From positions 1-37,536 of the IMG/VR virus record IMGVR_UViG_3300009379_000034: a stretch of DNA of 37,536 nucleotides, one strand, 5' to 3'. Source of the DNA: a virus. Of the stretch, positions 29,581-37,536 are shown one piece after another (positions within the stretch are counted from its first letter, which is position 1; every line of letters begins with the position of its first letter). The position numbers were made by a program, and so were the translations under genes. A model generated the notes under the pieces. It was given only the letters and a program-made list of their open reading frames with translations, was not told where the DNA came from and searched no databases.

Positions 29581-31392
29581 ATGAGCTTTTTAACACCAGA
29601 ACTCACGAAAGAGACAGACATCGACGTCTTTGGCCAGTTCGACCGGCGGGAAACTCCCTTCGGTGAATACTTCGGCGCAAAGCTCGATGAGGGTTTCGAT
29701 TTCACCACGTCCCGCATGATGGTGGACGAAGACAGTATCGCCCGCGCGGAAAAGGATGAGTACGGCGTTTCCAAAAGTTTCTTTTGGGGCGGTGGTAATC
29801 CGTATGATCCGATTACTCAGAATGATCAGTACCGGGCACACAAGGCAAAACGTAATAATGTACCCTTGATGAACAAGGAAGAGTGGGAGAAGTCCGAGTT
29901 TTACCGCCCGGGCATGGAATTCCGCGACGATATGACGGGAGTTCGTGCCCGCTACATGTCCGAAGCGTTCGACAAGCGGCGTTACCGCGACTCTCTCATC
30001 CAACGCTCTCCGGACGGGTTTCGCAACGTGGCGGGCTTTGTTGGTCAGCTCCTTGGCAACGTGCCCGATCTTGTCAACTTTATCCCCTTCGGCCTTGCTG
30101 GGAAAGGTGGCTCGGCTGCCGTGCGGGTCGGAGCGGCTGCAGCGGAGGGCGTGGTCTCGACCGCCGTGGCGGATGCGATCATCCTGCCCGACCTGGCAGA
30201 ACGTGGCGAGGCCGTAGGCTGGCAGGACGCGGCAACGGATATTTTTTTTGGTGCGCTCATCGGCGGCGCGGGAGGTTGGGGTGGCCACAAGTTGCACCAG
30301 CGGCGCGTGTCCAAACTCAAGAATTCCCTGCTGGCAAGACACCGGGACGTACACGCCAGAGCGGCAGAGAAGGCCATGGCCGACTTGGCGGCGGGTGAGC
30401 CCGTTGACGTCTCGGCGGTGTATCGGTCGAGTGAGGAAGGCATGCAAGCCTTTCATGAGGCCCAGACCATCGCGCGTGCTTATGACGACGTGAGCGCGAA
30501 CCCCATGGGCGGACCGGCGGACGAAGTTCTCGCTACCATTAAGGCGAAGGATATTGAACGCATCTTGATTGAACGCGGGCCAGCCGTCGAAAAGGACGGA
30601 CAAATCCTTGTTCATACTCGCGCCCTTGAAAGCCAAGGAACAACCGCAGGGACCGGCCTGGTTAAAATCATCTGGAAACACGGGGAAAAGAGCACGAAGG
30701 CGTCGGCGGATCAAGTGACCCGAGCCGACGTTGTGTCTTTGCCCGAGTTCGTTCGTCGCTTCCTGCCTTCGGAAGAAAACAGCCGTCAAAAGGTGTGGCG
30801 TATTCCACGCGGCGATGGTCGGCAACTTGTGATTGTCGCCAGCAAGTATGTGGAAGATGGCAAGCATCGTTTGGTTTCCATGCATGCCGAGACTGTGGGG
30901 AAGGGGTACAATCCAAAGAAGAAACCCTCGAAGTCTCGCCCCGGCGCGTTCCAGGCTTCCGGGGGATACACTCAGGAGGGCTCCCGCCCAACAACTGAGG
31001 CTCGAGGGTCTCGGACAGAGTCTTCGAGTGCGGTTTCGGCCCACACCCAAGATACACACGGAAAAGGAGTGGTTGCCCCTGATCCACGGTCTGTCCTTAA
31101 TCAAAATATAGGCTTGCCCGAAGAGTCTGTCAACTGGACCGCCGGGAAGGGTGAAGACGTTGCGCCGGTCGAACTCCCTCAGACCAAGGAGGGGGAACTC
31201 GAGGCCATGGGCTTGGACAAGGACGGGAAGAGCGCGGAGCTGGACGCCATCATGGAAATGATTGAGCGCGATGAGCTCGACTTCGAGGAAATGAAGGCCA
31301 TTGAGCGCGTATTCGATGAATTTGAAGCAACCCAGCGGCTCGAAGGGGCCGGGCTGGAAATTATCAATTGTGTATTGGAGGCCGTAGGATGA
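29581..31392 (+). CDS. Ejection protein with probable PBECR-type nuclease domain
   Basis: A 603-aa protein. The N-terminal 250 residues have virion-core features, including a hydrophobic Gly/Ala block (GFVGQLLGNVPDLVNFIPFGLAGKGG..., 151-240). Residues about 343-447 look like a PBECR (phage Barnase-EndoU-ColicinE5/D-RelE-like) nuclease: GLVKIIWKHGEKS, DVVSLPEFVRRF, QKVWRIPRGDGRQLVIVASKY, HRLVSMHAE. Such domains occur in phage polyvalent proteins injected with DNA. The last 150 residues are acidic and helical. It ends overlapping the next gene (ATGA). The domain call is by pattern only. Confidence 0.72.
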   Translation: MSFLTPELTKETDIDVFGQFDRRETPFGEYFGAKLDEGFDFTTSRMMVDEDSIARAEKDEYGVSKSFFWGGGNPYDPITQNDQYRAHKAKRNNVPLMNKEEWEKSEFYRPGMEFRDDMTGVRARYMSEAFDKRRYRDSLIQRSPDGFRNVAGFVGQLLGNVPDLVNFIPFGLAGKGGSAAVRVGAAAAEGVVSTAVADAIILPDLAERGEAVGWQDAATDIFFGALIGGAGGWGGHKLHQRRVSKLKNSLLARHRDVHARAAEKAMADLAAGEPVDVSAVYRSSEEGMQAFHEAQTIARAYDDVSANPMGGPADEVLATIKAKDIERILIERGPAVEKDGQILVHTRALESQGTTAGTGLVKIIWKHGEKSTKASADQVTRADVVSLPEFVRRFLPSEENSRQKVWRIPRGDGRQLVIVASKYVEDGKHRLVSMHAETVGKGYNPKKKPSKSRPGAFQASGGYTQEGSRPTTEARGSRTESSSAVSAHTQDTHGKGVVAPDPRSVLNQNIGLPEESVNWTAGKGEDVAPVELPQTKEGELEAMGLDKDGKSAELDAIMEMIERDELDFEEMKAIERVFDEFEATQRLEGAGLEIINCVLEAVG

Positions 31393-33941
31393 GCGTATCA
31401 AAGGCAGATTGCATTTCTTCCGCTATGGAGGCGGGCGCGTCGGCTATCCATGCCGAAGCCATTGTCGAAGAACTTATCCAAAAAAAGAAGGAACTGGCAG
31501 CCGAAGGCAAGCTCGACCAGGCCGAACGCATCCTCGGGGAGCATGTCGTCACCTTGGCGGAAGAGGCGCGCATCAACGCGGCCTTGCAACAAAAGCATGC
31601 CGCGCTCAATGTCATCATACGCCGCGAGGTCGATGGCTTTCTCGACAAGTTCGAGGCCGAGACCGATGGTGACATCGTTGAGGGCATGATGGCTTTGCTT
31701 GGCGGATCACACAAGCGCGTTGCCGGTGCCAGGGCCAGCGTCACCGCCCGCCGGTGGGGGGTCGTGAACTCCTGGGGCGGCGGCATGATGAAGGAACTTT
31801 CCGAGCGTCCGCATGTCGTGGACATGCTGGGCAAGGACGAAGGCTTCCTCGCCAATGTTGTCCGCGAAATGCATGAGCTCAAGCTGGAAGGCAAGCGTGG
31901 CATTACCGGGGACCAGGATGCCGCTTTCACGGCTGAAATCTTCGGCAAGTATGCGGAGGTTGCGCGGATCCGGTTGAATGATGCCGGTGCCTTCATCCAC
32001 AAGCTGGACGGCTGGACACCCCAGAGCCACGACACGGGCAAGATGATGAGCAAGTCGCTCGGCAAGCAAGAGGGCTGGGTCGATTTCGTTCTTCCGCGTC
32101 TGGATCTCGAACGCAGTTTCCCGGGACTGGATGAGGCGGGAGTCCGCGAGGCCTTGGCTGAAGTTTACAACAATATTTTGACCGGGCAGAATCGTCTTGG
32201 CCCGAACGCCAAAGAGCAAGGGCAGTTCCTCGGACCACGCAACCTGGCCAAAGGGAAGGGCAAGAGCCGCGTTCTCCACTTCAAGGACGCTGACACCTTC
32301 CTCGAGTACCAGGGATCATACGGTCGCGGGAATATCTTCTCGGGCATGCTTGAACACCTGGAACGCTCCGCGCGCGACGTCTCACTCATGGAGAAGCTGG
32401 GGCCGAACCCGGAAACGATGCTTATGTCCATCATTGAGGAGCGGAAGCGGCGGGCACGACTCGACGAAAACTTCACCCCGGAGCAACGTCAGAAGCGTAT
32501 TGGCCAGCTTAACAAGGCATGGACGGACGGCTCCTTCGGCGGTGGCAAAGTCAAAAAGCTGTTTGCGGAGGTCAAGGGCGAAACCATGATCCCCGAGAAC
32601 CCGACCGCGGCGCGCATTGGCTCATACGTCCGGGCCGCTCAGTCTCTTTCGAAGCTGGGCAGCGCGACGCTTTCCGCGGTGGCCGACCTCACCACTTACG
32701 CCATGAGCTCCCGGATCATGGGCAAGAGCGCGGCGGAAGGATACCAGGAGGCAATTGTCTCACTGTTCAAGGGCAGGAAAGGGAAAGACGCGAAGCAACT
32801 GGCGTACTCATTTGGCACCATGCTCGACGGTACGCTCGGGGATATTTCCGCGCGATGGGACGCGCAGGACTCCACGTCCGGCAAAGTGCACCAGGTGCAA
32901 AACTGGTTTTTCAAGGCGAGCTGGTTGACCCAGTGGACCGAACGGCTCAAGGCCGGATACAGCCACGGGCTTTCAAACCATTTGGCCAGTCGGCGCGGAT
33001 TGTCGTGGGACGGTCTCGACGGGGATATCAAGGCCGTATTCGAGCACCATGGCTTTGACGGTCGGCACTGGGAAGCCTTCAAGAAAATGACCACCATAGA
33101 AGCGGATGGGAAATGGCATTTGCTACCCGAGAATGTCCGCAAGTTGTCCGGGAAAGAACTGGATGCTTTTATCCCCGAGAACGTCAAGGAAGGAAACAAG
33201 ACCAAGCGCAGGGCCAAGGCCGCGGAGCAACTGGAAGCCGACCTCATGGGCTTCTATTCGGATGAAACCATGTTCGCGGTGTTGGAACCGGACGACCGTA
33301 CCCGTGCCGTGATCGTGCAGGGAACCCGCCCGGGATCCCTTATGGGGGAAGCGGTCCGGTTCATCATGCAGTTCAAGAGCTTCCCAGTTGCTTACACCCA
33401 GCGAATCTTGAGGGGTAAACGGTTCAAAAAGAACGGCACAGGCTTTGATCTCCCCGGGTTTACTCACTTCATGGCTGGTACTGCGATCCTCGGATATGCC
33501 GCACAAGTGGCCAAGGATTTCAGCAAGGGCCGCACCTACAAAGACCCGACCAAGTGGAATACCGTGCTTGCTTCACTAGCCCAGGGTGGCGGGGCTGGTA
33601 TTTATGGAGACTTCCTTTTCTCGGCGGCCAACCGATTCGGCGGCGGCGCGCTGGGCACGGCTGCCGGGCCAACTGCCGGGGTGGTGGCCGATTTGCTCAA
33701 GGTGCCGAGCTACTTGATCCAGGGAGAAGGGGAGAAGGCCATGGACACCCTTGGCCGGGAAGCGGTCGGCAATCTACCGTTTATCAATCTCTGGTATGCG
33801 CGGGCGGCTGTTGATTACGCCTTCACTTACCACATCAAGGAAATGATTTCCCCCGGTTCATTGGACAGGGCGGAACGGAGGCTCGAGCGCGAGTTCGGCC
33901 AGAAATCCTTTTTCCCGCCGTCGGATGCGCTGGGCTACTGA
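31389..33941 (+). CDS. Large internal virion protein (gp16-like)
   Basis: An 850-aa protein with helical, coiled-coil-rich sequence, e.g. AEAIVEELIQKKKELAAEGKLDQAERILGEHVVTL near the start, and a late hydrophobic region (GFTHFMAGTAILGYAAQVAKDF..., GTAAGPTAGVVADLLKVPSYLI) that could cross the inner membrane. Large ejection proteins extend the channel into the cell and pull in DNA. ATG at 31389 overlaps the stop of the preceding gene. A lytic transglycosylase motif, as in T7 gp16, is not evident. Confidence 0.8.
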   Translation: MSVSKADCISSAMEAGASAIHAEAIVEELIQKKKELAAEGKLDQAERILGEHVVTLAEEARINAALQQKHAALNVIIRREVDGFLDKFEAETDGDIVEGMMALLGGSHKRVAGARASVTARRWGVVNSWGGGMMKELSERPHVVDMLGKDEGFLANVVREMHELKLEGKRGITGDQDAAFTAEIFGKYAEVARIRLNDAGAFIHKLDGWTPQSHDTGKMMSKSLGKQEGWVDFVLPRLDLERSFPGLDEAGVREALAEVYNNILTGQNRLGPNAKEQGQFLGPRNLAKGKGKSRVLHFKDADTFLEYQGSYGRGNIFSGMLEHLERSARDVSLMEKLGPNPETMLMSIIEERKRRARLDENFTPEQRQKRIGQLNKAWTDGSFGGGKVKKLFAEVKGETMIPENPTAARIGSYVRAAQSLSKLGSATLSAVADLTTYAMSSRIMGKSAAEGYQEAIVSLFKGRKGKDAKQLAYSFGTMLDGTLGDISARWDAQDSTSGKVHQVQNWFFKASWLTQWTERLKAGYSHGLSNHLASRRGLSWDGLDGDIKAVFEHHGFDGRHWEAFKKMTTIEADGKWHLLPENVRKLSGKELDAFIPENVKEGNKTKRRAKAAEQLEADLMGFYSDETMFAVLEPDDRTRAVIVQGTRPGSLMGEAVRFIMQFKSFPVAYTQRILRGKRFKKNGTGFDLPGFTHFMAGTAILGYAAQVAKDFSKGRTYKDPTKWNTVLASLAQGGGAGIYGDFLFSAANRFGGGALGTAAGPTAGVVADLLKVPSYLIQGEGEKAMDTLGREAVGNLPFINLWYARAAVDYAFTYHIKEMISPGSLDRAERRLEREFGQKSFFPPSDALGY

Positions 33942-34147
33942 TTGGAGTTTAGACGCTTGGCGGCGATTGAATCGCATACGCTTGAAATGACGATGAGGGA
34001 GACGGAAATGAGGAGAAAAAGCACTACGCTACCGCCCTTGGTGGCCCAGAAGGTGCCCGCCGCATAGTCCGCGACGAAGACAAGAACCCGCCAAACAATG
34101 AAGCCATAGAGCAACAGGGCGGCAATGGGAAACAGAACGCTTTTCAT
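33935..34147 (-). CDS. Two-TM membrane protein on the opposite strand (probable moron)
   Basis: A 70-aa protein, MKSVLFPIAALLLYGFIVWRVLVFVADYAAGTFWATKGGSVVLFLLISVSLIVISSVCDSIAAKRLNSNQ, with two TM helices. It lies between ejection and fibre genes, facing against late transcription, with its own promoter whose predicted start is the ATG itself (34147). Its 3' end overlaps the gp16-like gene by 7 bp. Independent expression in the lysogen, perhaps as superinfection exclusion or lysis timing, is inferred. A longer frame from 34171 or 34201 is less likely. Confidence 0.68.
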   Translation of the reverse strand: MKSVLFPIAALLLYGFIVWRVLVFVADYAAGTFWATKGGSVVLFLLISVSLIVISSVCDSIAAKRLNSNQ

Positions 34148-34153
34148 AGGACT

Positions 34154-34182
34154 CTTATAGGAGGATTCCATGACTCTAGCAA
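34154..34182 (-). promoter_or_regulatory. Promoter of the antisense membrane gene
   Basis: Minus-strand TTGCTA (34182-34177), 17-bp spacer and TATAAG (34159-34154), with the ATG 7 bases further on. It overlaps the ribosome site and first codons of the tail-fibre gene on the other strand. Confidence 0.58.
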
Positions 34183-35117
34183 GTACCACCACGAAAACCA
34201 TTTACGCGGGCAATGGGTCCACCGCGGCTTTCGCCGTCCCGTTTATGTTCGCCCAGAGTGCGGACATTGAAGTCACTATCACCGACGTCGATGGAAACGA
34301 CGACGTCAAAACTATCAGCACGGATTACAGCTTGACCGGAGCGGGGGAGCAAACTGGCGGCGTATGCACCATGGTCACGCCGCCCGCGACCGGGGAAAAG
34401 CTGACCATTCGACGCGATCCCAGCATTGTCCAGGAAGTGGATTACGTGGAAAACGACGCTTTCCCAGCGTCCACGCATGAGGCAGCCTTGGATAAATTAA
34501 CCATGATTTGCCAAGCCCTTTCCGAACGCCTCGACCGCACCATCACTTTTAGGGTGTCATCGACAGTCTCCGGCGTTGAGTTCCCCGATCCGGTCGGCGG
34601 ACGTGCCCTAGCGTGGGATGAAACTGGGGACAATTTCGAGAACGGCCCTACGGCGGACGAAATTGCCAACGCCCAGGGATACGCCGAGTCGGCTGCCACG
34701 GATTCCGCCGCCGTTGGATCAGCAAAGACCGCAGCGGAGGCCGCACGGGACCAGACTCTCGCAGTGGCCGATCATCTTGTCCTTGATAACTTGGCGGTGC
34801 TTCTTCAGGCCGTCTACGGCGATGAAGCGCAACCCCACACCGGCACCGACCTATCCAGCCTGACCGTGACCCGTAACCATATCGAGTGGACGCTGACCGA
34901 GGCCAGTTCGTTTTCGGACGTTGCGCTGCCTGATAATTGGACGGGGACGCTTGTGTTCCATGTCTACCCGGCCACGTTCCCGTTGGCTCTCGCCACATCC
35001 TACAAGACGGACGGTGGCCTTGATGATCCCGATCCGGCAGCCGGTGAAATCCGCATCGTGGTCGAGCAGTACAACGGGCGCAAGTCCATTGTCAGCTTGC
35101 AGAATATGGAGGCGTAG
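34170..35117 (+). CDS. Tail fibre protein with T7-type N-terminal anchor
   Basis: A 315-aa protein. TTTKTIYAGNGSTAAFAVPFMFAQSADIEVTITD...DYSLTGAG...KLTIRRDPSIVQEVDYVENDAFPASTHEAALDKLTMICQALSERLDRTI is the classic T7 gp17-like anchoring domain. A helical rod (ADEIANAQGYAESAATDSAAVGSAKTAAEAARDQ) and a beta C-terminal domain (210-315) follow. AGGAGG precedes the ATG. It links the tail to the distal binding protein encoded next. Confidence 0.88.
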   Translation: MTLASTTTKTIYAGNGSTAAFAVPFMFAQSADIEVTITDVDGNDDVKTISTDYSLTGAGEQTGGVCTMVTPPATGEKLTIRRDPSIVQEVDYVENDAFPASTHEAALDKLTMICQALSERLDRTITFRVSSTVSGVEFPDPVGGRALAWDETGDNFENGPTADEIANAQGYAESAATDSAAVGSAKTAAEAARDQTLAVADHLVLDNLAVLLQAVYGDEAQPHTGTDLSSLTVTRNHIEWTLTEASSFSDVALPDNWTGTLVFHVYPATFPLALATSYKTDGGLDDPDPAAGEIRIVVEQYNGRKSIVSLQNMEA

Positions 35118-35119
35118 CT

Positions 35120-36112
35120 ATGTTGACGCCTAAAGAAATAGGGGGCGGCAAGCGACACCTTATCCCGTATGCGGGCATTGTGACGGCGGTATCATCCGCT
35201 CAGTCCTTGCCGACCCAGGCCTCGGCCTCGCTCTGGTATCTGGATGCGGGTGAACTGATTTACGGTCATGTCCATATATCGAAGAATGATACGACCGTGA
35301 CAGTCACCATCGGCGGGACCACTGCCTACAACTACACCGGTACTATCGGGACAACCTATGCCGACCTGATCAAGAACGTCCTTACGGAATACTTTGGCGA
35401 GTGGGCAAGTGCTTGGGCTGAAGTTCATTGTTGTGACCAATTGCTCGGGGTAGATGTGTTCAGCGCAGCAACGAGTGGGACATTTAATGTTACTATATTA
35501 GATGAAACAGTATCGGCATTTATAGGGGGTACACCCACTGGTACGCCATCTGGCTATGGTGCGGCAAATCATGGGATAAAGGCTCTAGATAATAATTTTA
35601 GCACCTTTTGGGATACAGGACCTGGGGTTACTACTGGCTGGATAAAATACGATTTTGGGACGGGTAATAAAAAAGCTATTGCAAGTTATGGTATGCGACC
35701 GGATTCTGGGTATGCCGGGGGTAGTTATACCCCAAGTGGTTGGATTATAGCAGGCTCGGACGATGATATAAGTTGGACTACATTAGGCACTGTGACTGGC
35801 AATGCTGCTTGGAGTACCTTTACGACGAAAATGTACACTTTATCAAATACAACAGAGTATAGGTATTATCGACTTAATATAACCGGCTGTGTGAGTGCTT
35901 CTGAGACGCTACTGGCAGATTGGCTAGGTTATGCGCTAGTAACAACTACGTATGATAAGCGCAGGCCTATTAAACCTAAGGGGATTACTTATGGTGCTGC
36001 CGGTGTAGGCCTTGACTTTGCCGCAAGTGCAAATCTTGGCAATGATATATCCGGTAACGGCAATGATTGGACCATAACCGGCACACAAACCACAACAACG
36101 CCCACAAGCTAG
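35120..36112 (+). CDS. Distal receptor-binding protein with discoidin-like domain, C-terminus apparently cut short
   Basis: A 330-aa protein. Residues 1-130 are a beta domain with composition like the rest of the phage. About 135-265 resembles an F5/8 type C (discoidin) sugar-binding domain: NHGIKALDNNFSTFWDTG, WIKYDFGTGNKKAIASYGMRPDSG, WIIAGSDDDISWTTLGTVTG, YRYYRLNI. The end, GVGLDFAASANLGNDISGNGNDWTITGT, is the opening of a lectin-like phage domain that usually continues well beyond, but here stops at TTPTS. The distal two thirds are AT-rich, pointing to recent exchange. Confidence 0.78.
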   Translation: MLTPKEIGGGKRHLIPYAGIVTAVSSAQSLPTQASASLWYLDAGELIYGHVHISKNDTTVTVTIGGTTAYNYTGTIGTTYADLIKNVLTEYFGEWASAWAEVHCCDQLLGVDVFSAATSGTFNVTILDETVSAFIGGTPTGTPSGYGAANHGIKALDNNFSTFWDTGPGVTTGWIKYDFGTGNKKAIASYGMRPDSGYAGGSYTPSGWIIAGSDDDISWTTLGTVTGNAAWSTFTTKMYTLSNTTEYRYYRLNITGCVSASETLLADWLGYALVTTTYDKRRPIKPKGITYGAAGVGLDFAASANLGNDISGNGNDWTITGTQTTTTPTS

Positions 36113-36124
36113 GAGGGTGCAGAT

Positions 36125-36592
36125 ATGACTATTTGGATAAAAGACGGCAACATCGACCAGCTTGTGATTCCTCCGAGATTTGTTGAAGAGACAAGACAAG
36201 TGGGAGAGCAAACGGAGATATTTCGCGTTTCGACCAAAGATTATACCCGCGAACAGTGGGACGCACGTGGATACAACGAGAAGAGTACGCCGATTGTGCG
36301 CGAACTCTACACCGTCTACGAAACGCAATGGGTCAAGGGCGAGGACTTGATTTACCGGGAGGAGGTTGTTGCGGCCACGGTGAATGAAGAGGAGAAGGTA
36401 GAGGCCGAAGCAAGCGCGATCCGGGCCGAACGCGACAGGCTGCTTGCTGCATCCGACTGGTCGCAGCTTGCGGATTGTCCGCTTGATGTTGAGGGCAAGG
36501 CTGCGTGGTTGGAGTACCGGCAGGGGTTGAGGGATGTGCCGCAACAGGCGGGATTTCCGGGGGCGGTGGAGTGGCCGGTGGAGCCAGAGTAA
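36125..36592 (+). CDS. Phage tail assembly chaperone-like protein
   Basis: A 155-aa protein. Its C-terminal part, EAEASAIRAERDRLLAASDWSQLADCPLDVEGKAAWLEYRQGLRDVPQQAGFPGAVEWP, is a clear Phage_tail_APC domain. These proteins follow fibre genes and assist fibre or tail assembly. GGAGG lies upstream of the ATG. It is the last gene before attR. Confidence 0.88.
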   Translation: MTIWIKDGNIDQLVIPPRFVEETRQVGEQTEIFRVSTKDYTREQWDARGYNEKSTPIVRELYTVYETQWVKGEDLIYREEVVAATVNEEEKVEAEASAIRAERDRLLAASDWSQLADCPLDVEGKAAWLEYRQGLRDVPQQAGFPGAVEWPVEPE

Positions 36593-36593
36593 C

Positions 36594-36627
36594 TGTACCC
36601 CGTTTTGTACCCCCGCGCGTACCCCCG
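36594..36627 (+). repeat. Putative integrase arm-type sites on the right arm (3 copies)
   Basis: TGTACCCCG (36594), TGTACCCCCG (36606) and CGTACCCCCG (36618) are spaced at exactly 12 bp, as are the two left-arm copies at 999 and 1011. They start just after the last late gene and end 69 bp before attR. Confidence 0.7.
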
Positions 36628-36695
36628 AGGGCTGATTGAGGCTGGTTTGAAATAGAAAAAAGTGAGTAAGGACGGGGTCAAGACTGTCATTCCGG

Positions 36696-36755
36696 GGCCT
36701 GTCACGCCGGAGGCCGCGAGTTCGAGTCTCGTCGGCTCCGCCACTAAAGATCAAG
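36696..36755 (+). other. attR: attR: right copy of the 60-bp attachment-site repeat
   Basis: Perfect copy of 893-952, containing only the anticodon-to-CCA part of tRNA-Asp (to 36743) and the start of a terminator arm. Sequence before 36696 is phage. Together with attL it defines a prophage of 35,803 bp. Confidence 0.95.
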
Positions 36756-36790
36756 GATTTCAAGCGATTAGCTTGAGATCCTTTTTCTTT
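36753..36790 (+). terminator. Second copy of the tRNA-Asp terminator hairpin
   Basis: AAGGATTTCAAGC (36753-36765) pairs with GCTTGAGATCCTT (36771-36783), followed by a T-rich run. Relative to the left copy, two stem pairs are exchanged in a compensating way. Confidence 0.85.
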
Positions 36791-37536
36791 TGCCAATCGT
36801 TTTCCAGTCTGGTGGGCCCGGTGTTCAAGCCGCCTTCCAATATTTTTAGATGGGGCCTGATCGGTTCCATGCCGCGAACGTACCTTTCGGTAGTCGCAAG
36901 CTTCTTGTGCCGCAGGATTTGCTGGATAGCGATCATGGGCACATTATTGTTTGCAAGGATGGATGCTGTAAGGTGCCGGATGGCGTGGCAGCCAAAAGGC
37001 TTCACCCCGGCTTCTTCACAAAGCTTCTGGGGGAATCCTCGGTTCTCGCCATAGGGTTTGCCTTCACAACGGCCTGAGGGCTGTGTGAAGACCCATTCAT
37101 TGACGGTCTCTTGCCTATGAGCAAGCAGGATATTGAAAAGCTCGTCCGTCATGGGGAGCCATTCATATTCCATAGAGCCGTCTTGTCGTTTCTTGGTTCC
37201 GAGTCGAACGCGCTTCCCGCCAAAGTCTACATCTCCCCATTGAAGCTTGTAGAGCTCCCCGCGCCTCGCTGCCGTATGCAGAAAGGTCGTGAGCAGGACT
37301 TTGTTTTGCCCCTCAGACTGATCGAGTACCTTTCTGAAGTCCTTTTCTGGGGGGACATATCTGTTCTGTCGCACTTCGGGAAAGCGGGGAACTGCCAGAA
37401 ACGGATTCAAGGCAGGGAAGCCTTCAAGGAACTTGATTCCAAAGTTCCAAGCTGCCGCCATGTTTTTCCGTTTCTTGTTGACAGAGTAACCGCTACGTTT
37501 CTTGAAGAGCTTTTGAAGGTACTTCAGCGCGTCCAT
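36760..37536 (-). CDS. Integrase of a second element at the same site (5' part beyond the window)
   Basis: 258 residues of a tyrosine integrase that continues past the end of the window. The catalytic set is present: R in HTAARRGEL, H and R in HAIRH, H in ILRHK and Y in TTERYV. It is clearly related to the first integrase along its length but differs at many positions, so it is not a copy. It ends in KKKDLKLIA, nearly the same as the first integrase, inside the terminator hairpin. It marks a second prophage or island in tandem behind the first. The ATG at 37534-37536 is probably internal. Confidence 0.93.
   Translation of the reverse strand: MDALKYLQKLFKKRSGYSVNKKRKNMAAAWNFGIKFLEGFPALNPFLAVPRFPEVRQNRYVPPEKDFRKVLDQSEGQNKVLLTTFLHTAARRGELYKLQWGDVDFGGKRVRLGTKKRQDGSMEYEWLPMTDELFNILLAHRQETVNEWVFTQPSGRCEGKPYGENRGFPQKLCEEAGVKPFGCHAIRHLTASILANNNVPMIAIQQILRHKKLATTERYVRGMEPIRPHLKILEGGLNTGPTRLENDWQKKKDLKLIA

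Noticed and set aside
29590-31401. Long leftward open frame of 603 codons opposite the PBECR-containing ejection protein
   Set aside because: It mirrors the rightward gene almost exactly, lacks a ribosome site and has unlikely composition (many H, R and C); open antisense frames are common in GC-rich coding DNA.
36760-37536. Right-hand integrase as a duplicate copy of the same prophage
   Set aside because: It is related but differs at many residues and has a different C-terminal linker without the TGTACCCCC repeats, so it belongs to another element.

Overview
The window is an assembled contig carrying one nearly complete, apparently intact temperate-podovirus prophage of about 35.8 kb, integrated in a bacterial tRNA-Asp gene and followed directly by the integrase end of a second, different element that used the same site. 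Bases 1-68 are not biological: they are an Illumina Nextera P7/i7 adapter fused to the contig end. The host is probably a moderately GC-rich Gram-negative bacterium. A Desulfovibrio/Pseudodesulfovibrio-type host would fit the overall flavour of the genes, but that is a weak inference.

Layout. Positions 69-945 are host: the 3' end of a probable rRNA methyltransferase gene, a strong promoter, tRNA-Val(TAC) and tRNA-Asp(GTC). A perfect 60-bp direct repeat (893-952 and 36696-36755) marks attL and attR; the repeat covers the anticodon loop to the 3' end of tRNA-Asp plus the first arm of its terminator. Integrase and an overlapping excisionase-like gene (957-2238, leftward) lie at the left end. A leftward early operon runs from a promoter at about 12350 down to about 2456. 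It encodes a Sak4-like ATPase, SSB and an SMC-like ATPase for recombination, then an HNH-type protein and a PAPS-reductase-family protein, many small zinc-binding or unknown proteins, and near its end a probable anti-defence pair (a Tad2/DUF2829 protein and a candidate Acb2/Tad1-hairpin protein).

The lysogeny control region (12348-14255) has a LexA/CI-type self-cleaving repressor, a Cro-like protein on the opposite strand, and four copies of a TTCCCAnnTGGGAA-type operator arranged as two matching pairs around two divergent promoters. The repressor heads a tight four-gene leftward operon (repressor, two-TM membrane protein, 49-aa protein, secreted staphylococcal-nuclease-like protein) that should be expressed in the lysogen. 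Rightward from the Cro-like gene come a CII-family regulator, a replication initiator whose gene contains 11-bp iterons next to a purine tract (a lambda-like candidate origin), and a VRR-NUC nuclease.

From 17200 to 36592 the late genes run rightward: DUF5675 candidate endolysin, 3TM holin, XhlA-like protein, small and large terminase, podoviral head-tail connector portal, Bbp19-like protein, scaffold, major capsid, tail tubular A and B-like proteins, gp13/14/15/16-like ejection proteins (one with a probable PBECR-type nuclease domain), tail fibre, an AT-rich discoidin-like receptor-binding protein and a tail assembly chaperone. A leftward two-TM membrane gene sits between ejection and fibre genes with its own promoter. 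The structural set is that of a short-tailed (BPP-1/T7-like virion) phage with lambda-like control. No obvious disabling mutation is visible, so the prophage may be inducible.
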